This document shows, in pieces, positions 24,406-32,175 of a DNA stretch of 32,175 nucleotides. How positions within the stretch are numbered: position 1 is the first letter of the stretch; every line of letters begins with the position of its first letter. The position numbers and the translations under genes were made by a program. The DNA comes from Gammaproteobacteria bacterium (GTDB taxonomy: Bacteria; Pseudomonadota; Gammaproteobacteria; JAJDOJ01), in the NCBI GenBank assembly GCA_022340215.1, contig JAJDOJ010000262.1:1-32175 (forward strand), in the 5' to 3' direction. The notes under the pieces are model-generated. The model was given only the letters and a program-made list of their open reading frames with translations, ran no database searches and was not told where the DNA came from.

Positions 24406-25518
24406 TCAAGTCTCGTTTTCTTCCGCTGTCTCCGGTTCCTTCCCCGGGTTCCGGGATTCGGTGTCCGACTCGGTATCCGGCGCGCCTTCGTGCTCGGCGG
24501 TTCCGGTCTCCGCAGGTGTCTCGTTCTCCACCTCAGGGTGGGTCTGTCGGGCTTCGCCGTTGTTCTTGTCCGCGAGCCCGGATTCGGGCTCCTTCGCCTG
24601 TTCCACCTCGACGAGACTGGCACGGCTCGCTTCCAGGATCGGCTTGGCGTCCCAGTCCGCTATCTTGAAGTAGTAGTCGTTGTCCGAGCGCTTCAGGACA
24701 TAGAATTCGTCCGTCGTGGCACGTGAAATGCTGTAGGTGAGCGGTGCGCCGGAGCCCTGGCTTACGGTGAAGTCGATCAACGGTTCGTCCTGCCGGTACT
24801 CGGGTTTGGCCGCTTTGCCGAGTACTGACTGAATTTCCAGAGTGGACAGCTTGCCGAGCAGTGCGTCGACCTTCGTGATGGCAACGGACTCCCCTTCGCC
24901 AAGTCCCTCGATCGCCGGTTTGCCGTCCTCGATGCTGATCGTGACCTCGGGCAGCTCGACGCGGCGGATGTCGTCACGCTTCAGGGCCAGTACCCTACGA
25001 TCGATCCAGTCGGCCGGGTCCACACCCGCTTCGAAGGCGCTGAAGGCGACGGAGTAGATCTCGTTCTCTCCGGCAGCCCGCGCGTGAATCCGGCGGAAAC
25101 CGGGGGAACTGCCAAGCACGATGGCCGTGATCTGACTGCCGTTCCCGTTGAGAACGATTTTTCGCTCAAAATCCTCATCCGCGACGCGGAAACGCCGGGC
25201 GGCCCCGGCGGTGGTGGCCACCGGCCAGCCGCGTTCGAGCGAGGACAGTTTTTCTAACATTGCATCGGTCTTCTTCTGCTCGGCCGGGTAATCATCCAGT
25301 CCCGGCAGGACCCACTTGCCTTCCTTCAGGGCGAGCTCGACAGCCTCACCCTCACCGTCCTCGATGCGCAGGGTGTCGATACTGGACGGGTCGAACGTCA
25401 ATAGTGGGACATCGCCTTCGGCATCGCCGTCTTTTCTCGCGCTGGCATGCATCACAGCGAGCAGTGCGAGCTGAGCGGCGAGTAGCATCCCGAGCGCGTA
25501 GATAGCGGGTCTCTTCAC
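24406..25518 (-). CDS. DUF4340 domain protein of the Gld-type ABC operon
   Basis: The 370-residue protein has an N-terminal membrane anchor (about 1-27) and an exported beta-rich DUF4340 region (about 40-300) with FDPSSIDTLRIEDGEGEAVE, LPGLDDYPAEQKKTDAMLEK and PADWIDRRVLALKRDDIRRV. The last 60 residues are a Glu/Thr-rich low-complexity tail. DUF4340 genes commonly follow GldF/GldG-type genes; here it begins four bases after the stop of the permease/GldG fusion and is surely co-transcribed. Function is unknown; a periplasmic accessory of the transporter is inferred. Confidence 0.9.
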   Translation of the reverse strand: MKRPAIYALGMLLAAQLALLAVMHASARKDGDAEGDVPLLTFDPSSIDTLRIEDGEGEAVELALKEGKWVLPGLDDYPAEQKKTDAMLEKLSSLERGWPVATTAGAARRFRVADEDFERKIVLNGNGSQITAIVLGSSPGFRRIHARAAGENEIYSVAFSAFEAGVDPADWIDRRVLALKRDDIRRVELPEVTISIEDGKPAIEGLGEGESVAITKVDALLGKLSTLEIQSVLGKAAKPEYRQDEPLIDFTVSQGSGAPLTYSISRATTDEFYVLKRSDNDYYFKIADWDAKPILEASRASLVEVEQAKEPESGLADKNNGEARQTHPEVENETPAETGTAEHEGAPDTESDTESRNPGKEPETAEENET

Positions 25519-25522
25519 GGTT

Positions 25523-28435
25523 TCATCCCTCCTCCGCCGCGAGCATCGCGCGGTAACGGGCTCGAGACCGGGTGCTCGACTGTCGCCACAGGAACCAGAC
25601 CAGCGCCAGACTGGCCAGTGCCAGGGCGTAGTTGAGGTACTCCCAAAAGGCGCGCTCCCGGTTGTCCAGAGGCTCTAGGGTCCGGGAGAACTGGGCGCGT
25701 CCCCGGATCTGCAGCAATCCGCGGTCCTCCAGCGACCAGTCCACCGCGTTTTCGACCAGTTCGACCGGGTTCAGGTAGACGGTGCCGAGGCCGGCCGTCG
25801 CGAGGTTCAGTGTCGTGTCGCTCAAGAAACTGTTGGAGGAGAACAGGATGATGCGCGCCGATTCCGGCGATCTCCCAATCACCCGGGAGATCGCGGGGGC
25901 ATCATCCTCGGACCCGGGCTGTTCGGTCGTGTCGGCCGTTTCCGGGGCGTCGTCACCGGGACTGGTCTCCGCGGTGCCGGCCAGTGGTGAAGGCTTGTCG
26001 AGGAACCAGGACTCGAAGCCACCCTCGACGATCACGCCGAGAAGGTGTCTGGCGCGATCCTCGCCGGGCGCGAACCCGATGGGGCCGAATGTCCGGAAGT
26101 CCGGCTGGATGTCGGTGCTTTCCGAGAGCCATGATCCGTTCGAGCTTTCGATCATGCGAGTGACCCGGCGTCCCTCCTGCGCGGCGTCGTCGAGCGTAAT
26201 CGGTGAGGCCCAGGTCACGGTCACCTGGTTGATCCCCGAGGTCGCCGTGTTGTCGCGGTCGAATCCGTCCTCACGTACGTCGACGAAATACGGATACTCC
26301 ACCATTCGCGTCTCCTGGACGGTGAACCCGCCGAGGTGTCGCTGCACGGGAATCGGAAACGCCGCGTTCTGAGGATCGAGGACCATCGATGACCCGATCT
26401 CGATGCCTTTGCTAGCGAGCCAGCCCTCGAGGCCCGAGGTTGCTTTCGCCGCGCTGAGCGAGCCGCGGGTATCGATGTCGAATGCGGAACTGGCGATGAT
26501 CACGGTGCCGCCCCGCATCAGGAACTGATCGACGGCGAATATCTGTTTCTCGTCCAGGGACGACGGTGCGACCAGCATCAGGAGATCGGCCTCTTCCGGG
26601 ACATAACCGTTTTTGAGGTCCGCATCCCGCACGGCATATTCCTCGGAGAGCTTTTCCCGCAGCAGGTCGAACCTTGGGCCCGTGGTCTGCGGCATCATGC
26701 CGGGTACGGGCGCCGGAGGCTCGGGCGTTACCAGGGCCACGGTCTTCAGGAAGCCGGTGGAGAAGTGTTTCAGTCCGGCGTCCAGCCCCCTTTCGAGACC
26801 TGCGGCATCCAGGGATTCCGGCAGCGGGACCTGTACGACCTGACCATCGCCGTGCAGTGTCATGTAGAACCAGAACGGTTTGTCATCCAGCAGTCCGGCA
26901 ACCATGGGCCGGAAACCGAAATCACGTTCCAGCTCATGGCCGAGTTCCCCGCCGTTGGCGTCCGGATCCAGGATCTCGAAGCTGAATTTACCGTCGGAGG
27001 CCTCCCGGGTCCGCGTGAGGAGTGACTCCAGCTCCGTTCTGAGCGACGCCAGCGCCTCCGGCAGACGATCCGCCGGCGACAGGTAACCCCGGAAGACGAC
27101 GGGTCGGGTGATATTCTCGAACAGTTCACCGGTTCCCTGATAACCGTAGAGGACCTTCTTGATGGTGCGAGTGATGTCGTACTCGGGGTTGCGCAGCTCG
27201 ACCTCGAGGTCGCTCTCGCTCTGCGCCTTCACGTCGATCAGGTCGTCGAATCCCAATGTCTCGTACTGATCGCCGTACTTGATCAGGATATCGAAGTAGG
27301 AATTGACCACGGAGGCCTGGTACTTGCTGGCGGTCTGGAAAGGAACCGGCGAGATGCCGTATTTCCTGCCGGCCTCCTCCTCCATCTCCGGATCTGTTTG
27401 CGGATCGACAAACTCCACGCGCACCCGGTCACCGCCGGCAACGGCATATTCCTCCAGCAGGTCACGCAGGCGTGGCACCAGTGGAGCCAGCAGTGGGTGG
27501 GTCTGGGCACTGAAGTAGCCCCGGATCAGCAACGGCTCGCGCAGCTGCGAGAGATAGGCGCGCGTCGAGTCGGAGATCGAGTAAATCCGTCCCGCGGTCA
27601 CGTCCGCCCGCGCCGTCGCCAGGGGGTGTAGGAGGAGATTGCCAACGAGGAGGTTGGCTGCCAGCAATGCCGTCAGCCACACCCACTGGCGGTGGTTTGC
27701 ATTTCGAGGGTTGCCGGCCCAGCGTCGTTGCTCCAGCGCAAGCACGTTGAGGGCGAGGAAGGCCCCGACGACGCTGAGGTAAAAGTACAGGTCGCGCAGG
27801 TCGATGACGCCCCGGGTGATGGACTCGAAGCGCGAGCCGGTCCCGAACAGCTTCAGGAGCTCGGCGGTGCGATTGCCGAACAGCCCGGTCAGGGCGTCCG
27901 AACCGACAAGAAAGAACACCCCGCAGATCAGGGCCGCGATGATCAGGCTGACGACCTGATTCTCGGTGCGTGAGCTGACGTAGAGGCCGATCGAGATGTA
28001 GGCCGCGGCGAGAAACAGGGTCGCCAGATAACCGCCGAATACGGGGCCCCAGTCGAGGTCCCCCAGAAACGACACCGTCAACGGCAATGGAAGCGTCAAC
28101 GCCAAGGCCACGCAGACCAGGGCGACGCAGGCCAGGAACTTGCCCATCACAAGCTGCAGCGGACGCACAGGCGAGGTCAGCAGCAGCTCCAGCGTGCCCG
28201 CGCGCTGCTCTTCCGACCACATGCGCATGGTGATCGCGGCGGCGAGAAAGATCAGCAGCACTGGCATCCATTCGAACAGGGGCCTGACGTCGGCGATGTT
28301 CCGGGCGAAGAACCGCTCGACCCAGAAGAAGACGAATAGGGTGACGGCGAGGAAGGCGCCGAAGAAGATGAAGGCCTGTGGCGAGGCGAAGAAACCAGAA
28401 AATTCCTTGCGGAAGGTGCGCAGGACGGGACTCAT
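25523..28435 (-). CDS. ABC permease fused to GldG-like exported domain
   Basis: The 970-residue protein joins two functions often encoded separately. Residues about 1-250 are a six-helix ABC-2-type permease (GldF-like; FEWMPVLLIFLAAAITMRMW, TLELLLTSPVRPLQLVMGK). After another helix (about 255-275) comes a large exported GldG/ABC_transp_aux region (about 280-900) that starts TAGRIYSISDSTRAYLSQL and contains EADLLMLVAPSSLDEKQIFA. A final helix (about 945-965) ends the chain. The start overlaps the stop of the ATPase gene by four bases. GldFG-like systems are known for gliding in Bacteroidetes, but in proteobacteria the role is unknown and gliding should not be assumed. Confidence 0.92.
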   Translation of the reverse strand: MSPVLRTFRKEFSGFFASPQAFIFFGAFLAVTLFVFFWVERFFARNIADVRPLFEWMPVLLIFLAAAITMRMWSEEQRAGTLELLLTSPVRPLQLVMGKFLACVALVCVALALTLPLPLTVSFLGDLDWGPVFGGYLATLFLAAAYISIGLYVSSRTENQVVSLIIAALICGVFFLVGSDALTGLFGNRTAELLKLFGTGSRFESITRGVIDLRDLYFYLSVVGAFLALNVLALEQRRWAGNPRNANHRQWVWLTALLAANLLVGNLLLHPLATARADVTAGRIYSISDSTRAYLSQLREPLLIRGYFSAQTHPLLAPLVPRLRDLLEEYAVAGGDRVRVEFVDPQTDPEMEEEAGRKYGISPVPFQTASKYQASVVNSYFDILIKYGDQYETLGFDDLIDVKAQSESDLEVELRNPEYDITRTIKKVLYGYQGTGELFENITRPVVFRGYLSPADRLPEALASLRTELESLLTRTREASDGKFSFEILDPDANGGELGHELERDFGFRPMVAGLLDDKPFWFYMTLHGDGQVVQVPLPESLDAAGLERGLDAGLKHFSTGFLKTVALVTPEPPAPVPGMMPQTTGPRFDLLREKLSEEYAVRDADLKNGYVPEEADLLMLVAPSSLDEKQIFAVDQFLMRGGTVIIASSAFDIDTRGSLSAAKATSGLEGWLASKGIEIGSSMVLDPQNAAFPIPVQRHLGGFTVQETRMVEYPYFVDVREDGFDRDNTATSGINQVTVTWASPITLDDAAQEGRRVTRMIESSNGSWLSESTDIQPDFRTFGPIGFAPGEDRARHLLGVIVEGGFESWFLDKPSPLAGTAETSPGDDAPETADTTEQPGSEDDAPAISRVIGRSPESARIILFSSNSFLSDTTLNLATAGLGTVYLNPVELVENAVDWSLEDRGLLQIRGRAQFSRTLEPLDNRERAFWEYLNYALALASLALVWFLWRQSSTRSRARYRAMLAAEEG

Positions 28436-29373
28436 GACTGCACCTCGCGTGGCGCCGAGATCTCGCCGAAGATGGATTCGAGATCACGCCGCTCCGGCAT
28501 GATCGTGTACAGCCTGCATCCCCCGTCGATGGCCGCGCGCGCGACCTGCGTCGAGGCATCGGGCAACAGTCCCTCGGCAGAGAGCGTCAGGGCATAGCGG
28601 TACTCGCCGTTCTCCCGGCCGTGGAGAACCAGAGACTCCACGGGTTCCAGCGGTTCGAGGATTGCGCGCGCATTGTCGGGGGCCGCATCCAGCCCCACTA
28701 GCAGACGTTTGCCGGTACGCAGGTCCTCAAGGCGGGCGTCTAGCACCTTCTCCCCGGAGCGCAGGATGATGACGCGATCGCAGACGGCCTGGACCTCCTG
28801 CAGGATGTGCGTGGAGAGGATCACGGTCGACCGTTCGGACAGCGAGCGGATAAGCTCGCGCATGTGCTGAATCTGGGTGGGGTCGAGTCCGTTGGTGGGT
28901 TCGTCGAGGATCAGGACCTTGGGCTCGTGCAGGATCGCCTGTGCGACGCCGACCCGTTGACGCAGTCCCCGGGACAGGTCGCCGATGCGGTCGAGCGCCC
29001 GTTCCTGTAGTTCGGTGCGCGCGATCGCCTCCCGGATCCGGGCGCCCCTGTCGGCATCCGGGAGGTCGTGAAGTGTCGCCGCGTAGTCGAGATAGTCGAC
29101 CACGCTCATGTCGGGATAGACGGGACAGTTTTCCGGCAGGTACCCGACCAGGGACTGCGCCTGCCGCAACCGATTGGCGAGCGCTTCCCCATCGATCGTG
29201 ATGCGACCGGCGGTGGGTTCGAGAAAACCCGTCAGCATCTTCATGATGGTGGTCTTTCCGGCGCCGTTGTGGCCAAGAAGACCGACGATTTCGCCCGGGC
29301 CGATCGCAAATGAAACATTGTCGACCGCGACGAAATCACCGTAATTGCGAGTCAGCGACGCTACCTCGATCAT
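28432..29373 (-). CDS. ABC transporter ATP-binding protein (GldA-like)
   Basis: From the ATG at 29373 the product has 313 residues and a full ABC ATPase domain: Walker A GHNGAGKTT (34-42), a signature LSRGLRQRV (133-141, the variant common in this subfamily in place of LSGGQ), Walker B VLILDEPTNGLDP (from 153) and a switch His in LSTHILQEV. The last 90 residues form the extra C-terminal domain of ABC-2 exporters. A GTG six bases upstream is an alternative start, but MIEVASLTRNYG is the normal family beginning. It is the first gene of a three-gene operon with the permease/GldG fusion and the DUF4340 protein. Confidence 0.95.
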   Translation of the reverse strand: MIEVASLTRNYGDFVAVDNVSFAIGPGEIVGLLGHNGAGKTTIMKMLTGFLEPTAGRITIDGEALANRLRQAQSLVGYLPENCPVYPDMSVVDYLDYAATLHDLPDADRGARIREAIARTELQERALDRIGDLSRGLRQRVGVAQAILHEPKVLILDEPTNGLDPTQIQHMRELIRSLSERSTVILSTHILQEVQAVCDRVIILRSGEKVLDARLEDLRTGKRLLVGLDAAPDNARAILEPLEPVESLVLHGRENGEYRYALTLSAEGLLPDASTQVARAAIDGGCRLYTIMPERRDLESIFGEISAPREVQS

Positions 29374-29842
29374 GGACACGGCCTGATGTTCTCCTCAATC
29401 TCTGTGCTGTTCGACGCATACCGGTGTCCGCGCGATCGGTACAACGGTCTTCGGCCGGCGGTTGTCGCGGGACAGACGAGATATGCAGGGTTGTGTTGTT
29501 CGCAGGTGTCGTTAACGTGCCCGGGCCGATGTCCGCGAGGCGAGGGCGGGACCTTGCACCGCACGCCACCGCAATGCGGGATCCTCGAGGTTGGGCCGCG
29601 GTAGCGGGTAGCCGCAGCTCCGCTGCGGGTCGCCACCAGCGGTTGGTATTCCCAGGGCGTCGGTACGACTGCCATGCGCGGGATGTGAAGATAATGCGAG
29701 CCGGAAAACGAATCAAGTCCAATTTGGCCGAGGGACATGCCCATCCCCGCAGGATTGGCGTCTTCTTCGCGTATCGCATTCGTCGATGTCAATGGCAGGG
29801 CCGTTGCCGGAATGTCTGTGGGTTTCGTTTCTGTTTGTCATT

Positions 29843-29859
29843 TGTTTCAGCGTGAAACA
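29843..29859. promoter_or_regulatory. parS-like palindrome with one extra central base
   Basis: TGTTTCAGCGTGAAACA equals the 16-base chromosomal parS consensus TGTTTCACGTGAAACA except for one inserted G at 29850. It is itself a good inverted repeat (GTTTCA and TGAAAC around GCG). The altered spacing would probably weaken ParB binding, so it may be a decayed site or a different operator. Confidence 0.3.
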
Positions 29860-30298
29860 CTGTCGGGGTTGTCATTGAGGGAAGTAAGTATTAGCCCCAA
29901 CTATACAAATCCTGCCGGGATCGGCTACAGTTCACGCCGTGTGTCTCTCGCAACTGAAAAACCGAGGTGATCCCAATGGTTGGATACGCGCTTACCGGTT
30001 TTTCACTGGCCATCTCTTTCATTGTGTTGTGTGAACTGGCGCAGTAGGGCCGGTTATTCTGGCTGTATCCCGGCAACGGAGATAACGCCGGATAATCGTT
30101 GACGAGGCACTTAGGCGATTGCCCTGTCTTCGCCGCGCACTGTGCATGTACCGATCTCGATACCGTGCGACCACTTGCATCATGGAAATCGGGCAATGGC
30201 CCGGTGCTCGGCAGACGTCGAGTATCGCTGTCGCCGATCTGAAATCCCCTGAACCGGACCGATATTCTGCTGTCCACGATCTGTCTTGACCCGACATC

Positions 30299-30329
30299 GT
30301 GCGAGGCGTAGGCGTGCGAGGCGTAGGTT
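30299..30329. repeat. Two-copy tandem repeat, about 15-base period
   Basis: GTGCGAGGCGTAGG occurs twice in a row, separated by one C, about 60 bases before the start codon of the pseudogene at 30389. No function can be assigned. Confidence 0.55.
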
Positions 30330-30388
30330 GGGGCCGAAAAAGGTGCTGGGATGCATCGGTCAGGCATCGGTCCGGGGAGGTGCGCCTC

Positions 30389-31256
30389 ATGAGACGATGT
30401 AACGGCGTCGCCGCAGTCACGACGCTCGCTATCCTGCTGCTGTCGGGCAGCGGTGTGTGGGCTGAGACCGAAGGGCTGCGGCTGAAGCAGGTCGAGCTCG
30501 TCGATGCGCAGGGTTTCGAACGGCCCATGACGGCCCTGACGCTCCTCATTCCGGTGGACTGGCGGGCGCAAGGGGGCGTCAGCTGGAATCCCGGCCCGAT
30601 CTGACGGCCGATCTGAAGGCCTACAACCAGACCACCCCGATGCCGATGGGTGACATGCAGAGTTGGGCCGAGGCGGGCGAGGTGCTGATCGGCTACAGCT
30701 ACCAGGGACGCAGTATCCGGGAGTCGATCCAGGCCGTCGTCTTCCTGAGTCGCACGCGGATGTCCAGTATGTACTCCGGTGCATCGACCGGATTTCTGAG
30801 CGGTGTGTCCCTGCCGGCCTTCGCCATGCGTGCGCCCGATGGCGAACTCGACTTCAGGCTCATGAACACCGTGCAGCGATCGATGAAACTCGATCCCGAC
30901 TGGTCGCAACGCATCAATGCGCACAACCAACCGCAAGATCACGGGGATCCAGGCCAAGGGAATCTCGGACCGTGCAGCCATCACATCGAAGGCCAATGCC
31001 GAGATCAGCCAGATCATCCGGGAGGGGGAGGAGTACCGGCAAAGCGTGATGGACAAGTCACACGAAAAGTGGTCCCGGGTCATCCGCGAGGTGGAGGTAT
31101 ACGACGATCCTCTGGAGGGCCGCATCGAATTGCCCAATACCTTATGATCGTGCATTCCGGCTGGACGACGGCAGCTACTGGATGACCAACGATCTCAATT
31201 TTGATCCCTATCAAAATCTCGGTCTGAACGGAACCGAGCTCAATCGTATCGAGTAA
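30389..31256 (+). pseudogene. Frameshifted secreted-protein gene
   Basis: An ATG at 30389 with a GGGGAGG ribosome site opens a frame with a clear signal peptide (MRRCNGVAAVTTLAILLLSG, then SGVWAE). Coding sense continues to 31256 only if three frame changes are allowed: near 30598 (frame resumes LTADLKAYNQTTPMPMGDMQ), near 30925 (resumes TTNRKITGIQAKGISDRAAI) and near 31140 (resumes YDRAFRLDDGSYWMTNDLNF, ending ELNRIE). Each segment stays protein-like, so this is one gene broken three times, or a stretch of sequencing errors. Some internal sequence may also be missing near the first break. I recognise no domain. The rhodanese-like gene follows 15 bases later and may have been in the same operon. 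Confidence 0.8.
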
Positions 31257-31271
31257 CGAGGGAGTCTGAAG

Positions 31272-32018
31272 ATGAAAAGGAAAGCGATCACCGGTCTGTC
31301 GGCGCTACCGGCCTGCCTGCTCGTTGCCCCGGCCATTGCCCAGCAAAGCTTCCCGGAATTGCAGACCCAGCTTCCCGGTTATGGACAGCAGCCGGCCTAT
31401 GGGCGACCGTCAGGCGCCATGCAGCAACCCGGCAATGGACAGCCCTCGGGATATGGTCAACAACCGGGGTTCGGACAACCGTCCGGGTACGGGCAGACGC
31501 CGGCGTTCGGGCAGCAGCCCGGATTCGGGCAACCGAACGCTGGTATGGGCGGAGACCTCGACTCGCTCGCTCAGATGGAGCGGCAGGATTTCGGTGTTCA
31601 GCCGCAGAACGAATTGCGTTCCGCTCCGATGCACGGGCCCACGCCGAACCAGATCCCCGGCGGCCAGGTGATTACGACCAAGGGTGTGAACGAACTCATG
31701 CAGAAGCCGCAACTCAAGGCCCTAGTGTTCGATGTGCTTGGCGCCCCGAGCAAGCTTCCGAACGCGATTCCGGCGGTCGCGGCATCCGAGGGCGGCACTT
31801 TCAGCGATCAGACTCAAAAGCAGCTGGGCGATTACCTTCAACAGGTCACGGGGGGAAATCGTGAGACGCCGCTGGTGTTCTATTGCCAGGGCACACATTG
31901 CTGGATGTCCTACAACGCGGCGTTGCGGGCCATCAACCTGGGCTACCCCAATGTGTTGTGGTACCGGGGTGGCCTGGATGCCTGGCAACAGGCCGGGCTG
32001 CAGACACAACCCCAGTAG
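31272..32018 (+). CDS. Secreted rhodanese-like protein with Gly/Gln/Pro repeat
   Basis: The 248-residue product has a signal peptide (about 1-23, ending AIA before QQ) and a low-complexity region (about 35-93) built from degenerate seven-residue units such as YGQQPGF and GQPSGYG. The C-terminal half (about 140-243) is rhodanese-like. The active-site loop is FYCQGTHCWMSYNAALRA, with Cys205 as the expected persulfide-forming residue and Cys210 five residues later, followed by Trp. This resembles the periplasmic CXXCW proteins associated with PQQ-dependent oxidation but has four residues between the cysteines. No PQQ genes are nearby. A ribosome site (GAGGGAG) precedes the ATG. A MITE copy begins 19 bases after the stop. 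Confidence 0.85.
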   Translation: MKRKAITGLSALPACLLVAPAIAQQSFPELQTQLPGYGQQPAYGRPSGAMQQPGNGQPSGYGQQPGFGQPSGYGQTPAFGQQPGFGQPNAGMGGDLDSLAQMERQDFGVQPQNELRSAPMHGPTPNQIPGGQVITTKGVNELMQKPQLKALVFDVLGAPSKLPNAIPAVAASEGGTFSDQTQKQLGDYLQQVTGGNRETPLVFYCQGTHCWMSYNAALRAINLGYPNVLWYRGGLDAWQQAGLQTQPQ

Positions 32019-32036
32019 CCGGATGTCGAGCCGTCT

Positions 32037-32175
32037 TAGGCGATTGCCGGAAAATGACATACCAGATCGCGCCGGGTGAGCTGCGAAGCAGTGAACGGCT
32101 TGGGCAGGAAGCCCAAGACCGGTGCCCAAGCAAAGCAGGGACAGCGCCGCGCCGGGATCGTTCGTCATCAAGGCG
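32037..32175 (-). repeat. MITE-like element, copy D (cut by window end)
   Basis: It starts TTAGGCGATTGCCGGAAAAT, matching the right end of copy B on the opposite strand, and continues through the hairpin CTTGGGCAGGAAGCCCAAG to the window end. Its last 37 bases are identical to the first 37 of the window. Joined to copy A it gives an element of about 241 bp, the length of complete copy B. Confidence 0.87.

Larger units (their letters stand above)
29380..30388. other. About 1 kb without a convincing gene
   Basis: Open frames here lack family features or ribosome sites and look spurious. The stretch holds the upstream region of the GldA-like operon, a small hairpin near 29610-29626 (CCGCAG pairing with CTGCGG), a parS-like palindrome at 29843-29859, an AT-richer patch at about 29800-29930 with a possible plus-strand promoter, and a tandem GTGCGAGGCGTAGG repeat at about 30299-30329. 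A possible 40-residue frame begins with ATG at 29976 after GAGGTG, but a run of seven T residues in it makes the frame doubtful. Confidence 0.5.

Noticed and set aside
28560-28580. Atypical ABC signature (LSRGL rather than LSGGQ) as a defect
   Set aside because: GldA-like exporters commonly have LSxGxRQRV at this position, and Walker A and B are intact, so this is normal for the subfamily.
29310-29855. 181-codon plus-strand frame overlapping the start of the ABC operon
   Set aside because: It is antisense to the GldA-like start, Arg/Cys-rich, and lacks a ribosome site or family features.
30019-31155. Long minus-strand frame opposite the broken secreted-protein gene
   Set aside because: The plus strand carries a signal peptide and protein-like segments; the reverse frame is only open because of base composition.
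1-32175. Plasmid or phage genome suggested by identical ends
   Set aside because: There are no replication, partition, capsid or mobilisation genes, and the repeat at the ends is dispersed elsewhere in the window.

Overview
This window is high-GC DNA with mostly intact, well-spaced genes. The gene types (gpmI, tag, pcp, a Fur-regulated ferric-iron ABC remnant, GldFG-like transporter, autotransporter barrel) look like the chromosome of a gammaproteobacterium or relative; this is inference from protein families, since no rRNA or marker gene is present. No rRNA, complete tRNA, CRISPR array, integrase or replication gene was seen.

Left third (about 137-12395): an envelope phospho-signalling neighbourhood. 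On the minus strand are two short precursors with near-identical double-glycine leaders, a PP2C phosphatase, a 42-residue acidic ORF, and a membrane protein with an exported VWA domain and a cytoplasmic FHA domain. Divergently on the plus strand are a lipoprotein alpha/beta hydrolase, an autotransporter-type beta-barrel, a membrane-anchored Ser/Thr kinase and a 993-residue lipoprotein joining Sel1 repeats, a long coiled coil and a caspase-like domain. Kinase, phosphatase and FHA reader form a complete phospho-threonine writer/eraser/reader set. The caspase lipoprotein, barrel and hydrolase would act outside the inner membrane. This is the best candidate for an uncharacterised system.

Middle (12639-18426): housekeeping plus-strand genes: pyroglutamyl-peptidase, DJ-1/PfpI protein, gpmI, transglutaminase-like protein overlapping a DUF167 gene, RidA-family protein and 3-methyladenine glycosylase I.

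Scar (18512-20071): a ferric-iron ABC operon (fbpABC type) reduced to fragments by frameshifts and deletions, with an inverted pair of REP-like palindromes and half of a MITE inside it. A Fur-box-like site survives upstream.

Right part (20098-32018): OPT transporter, SDR oxidoreductase, an orphan secreted double-Cache protein followed by a cyclase-like fragment, a three-gene Gld-type ABC operon (minus strand), about 1 kb without a convincing gene, a frameshifted secreted-protein pseudogene, and a secreted rhodanese-like protein.

A roughly 240-bp MITE-like repeat with terminal inverted repeats occurs at both window ends, at 17048-17287, and as a half copy at 19957-20039. The last 37 bases equal the first 37. 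Joined through that overlap, the two ends make exactly one full-length element, so the sequence either closes into a 32,138-bp circle or is a chromosomal contig broken inside a dispersed repeat. The second is more likely.
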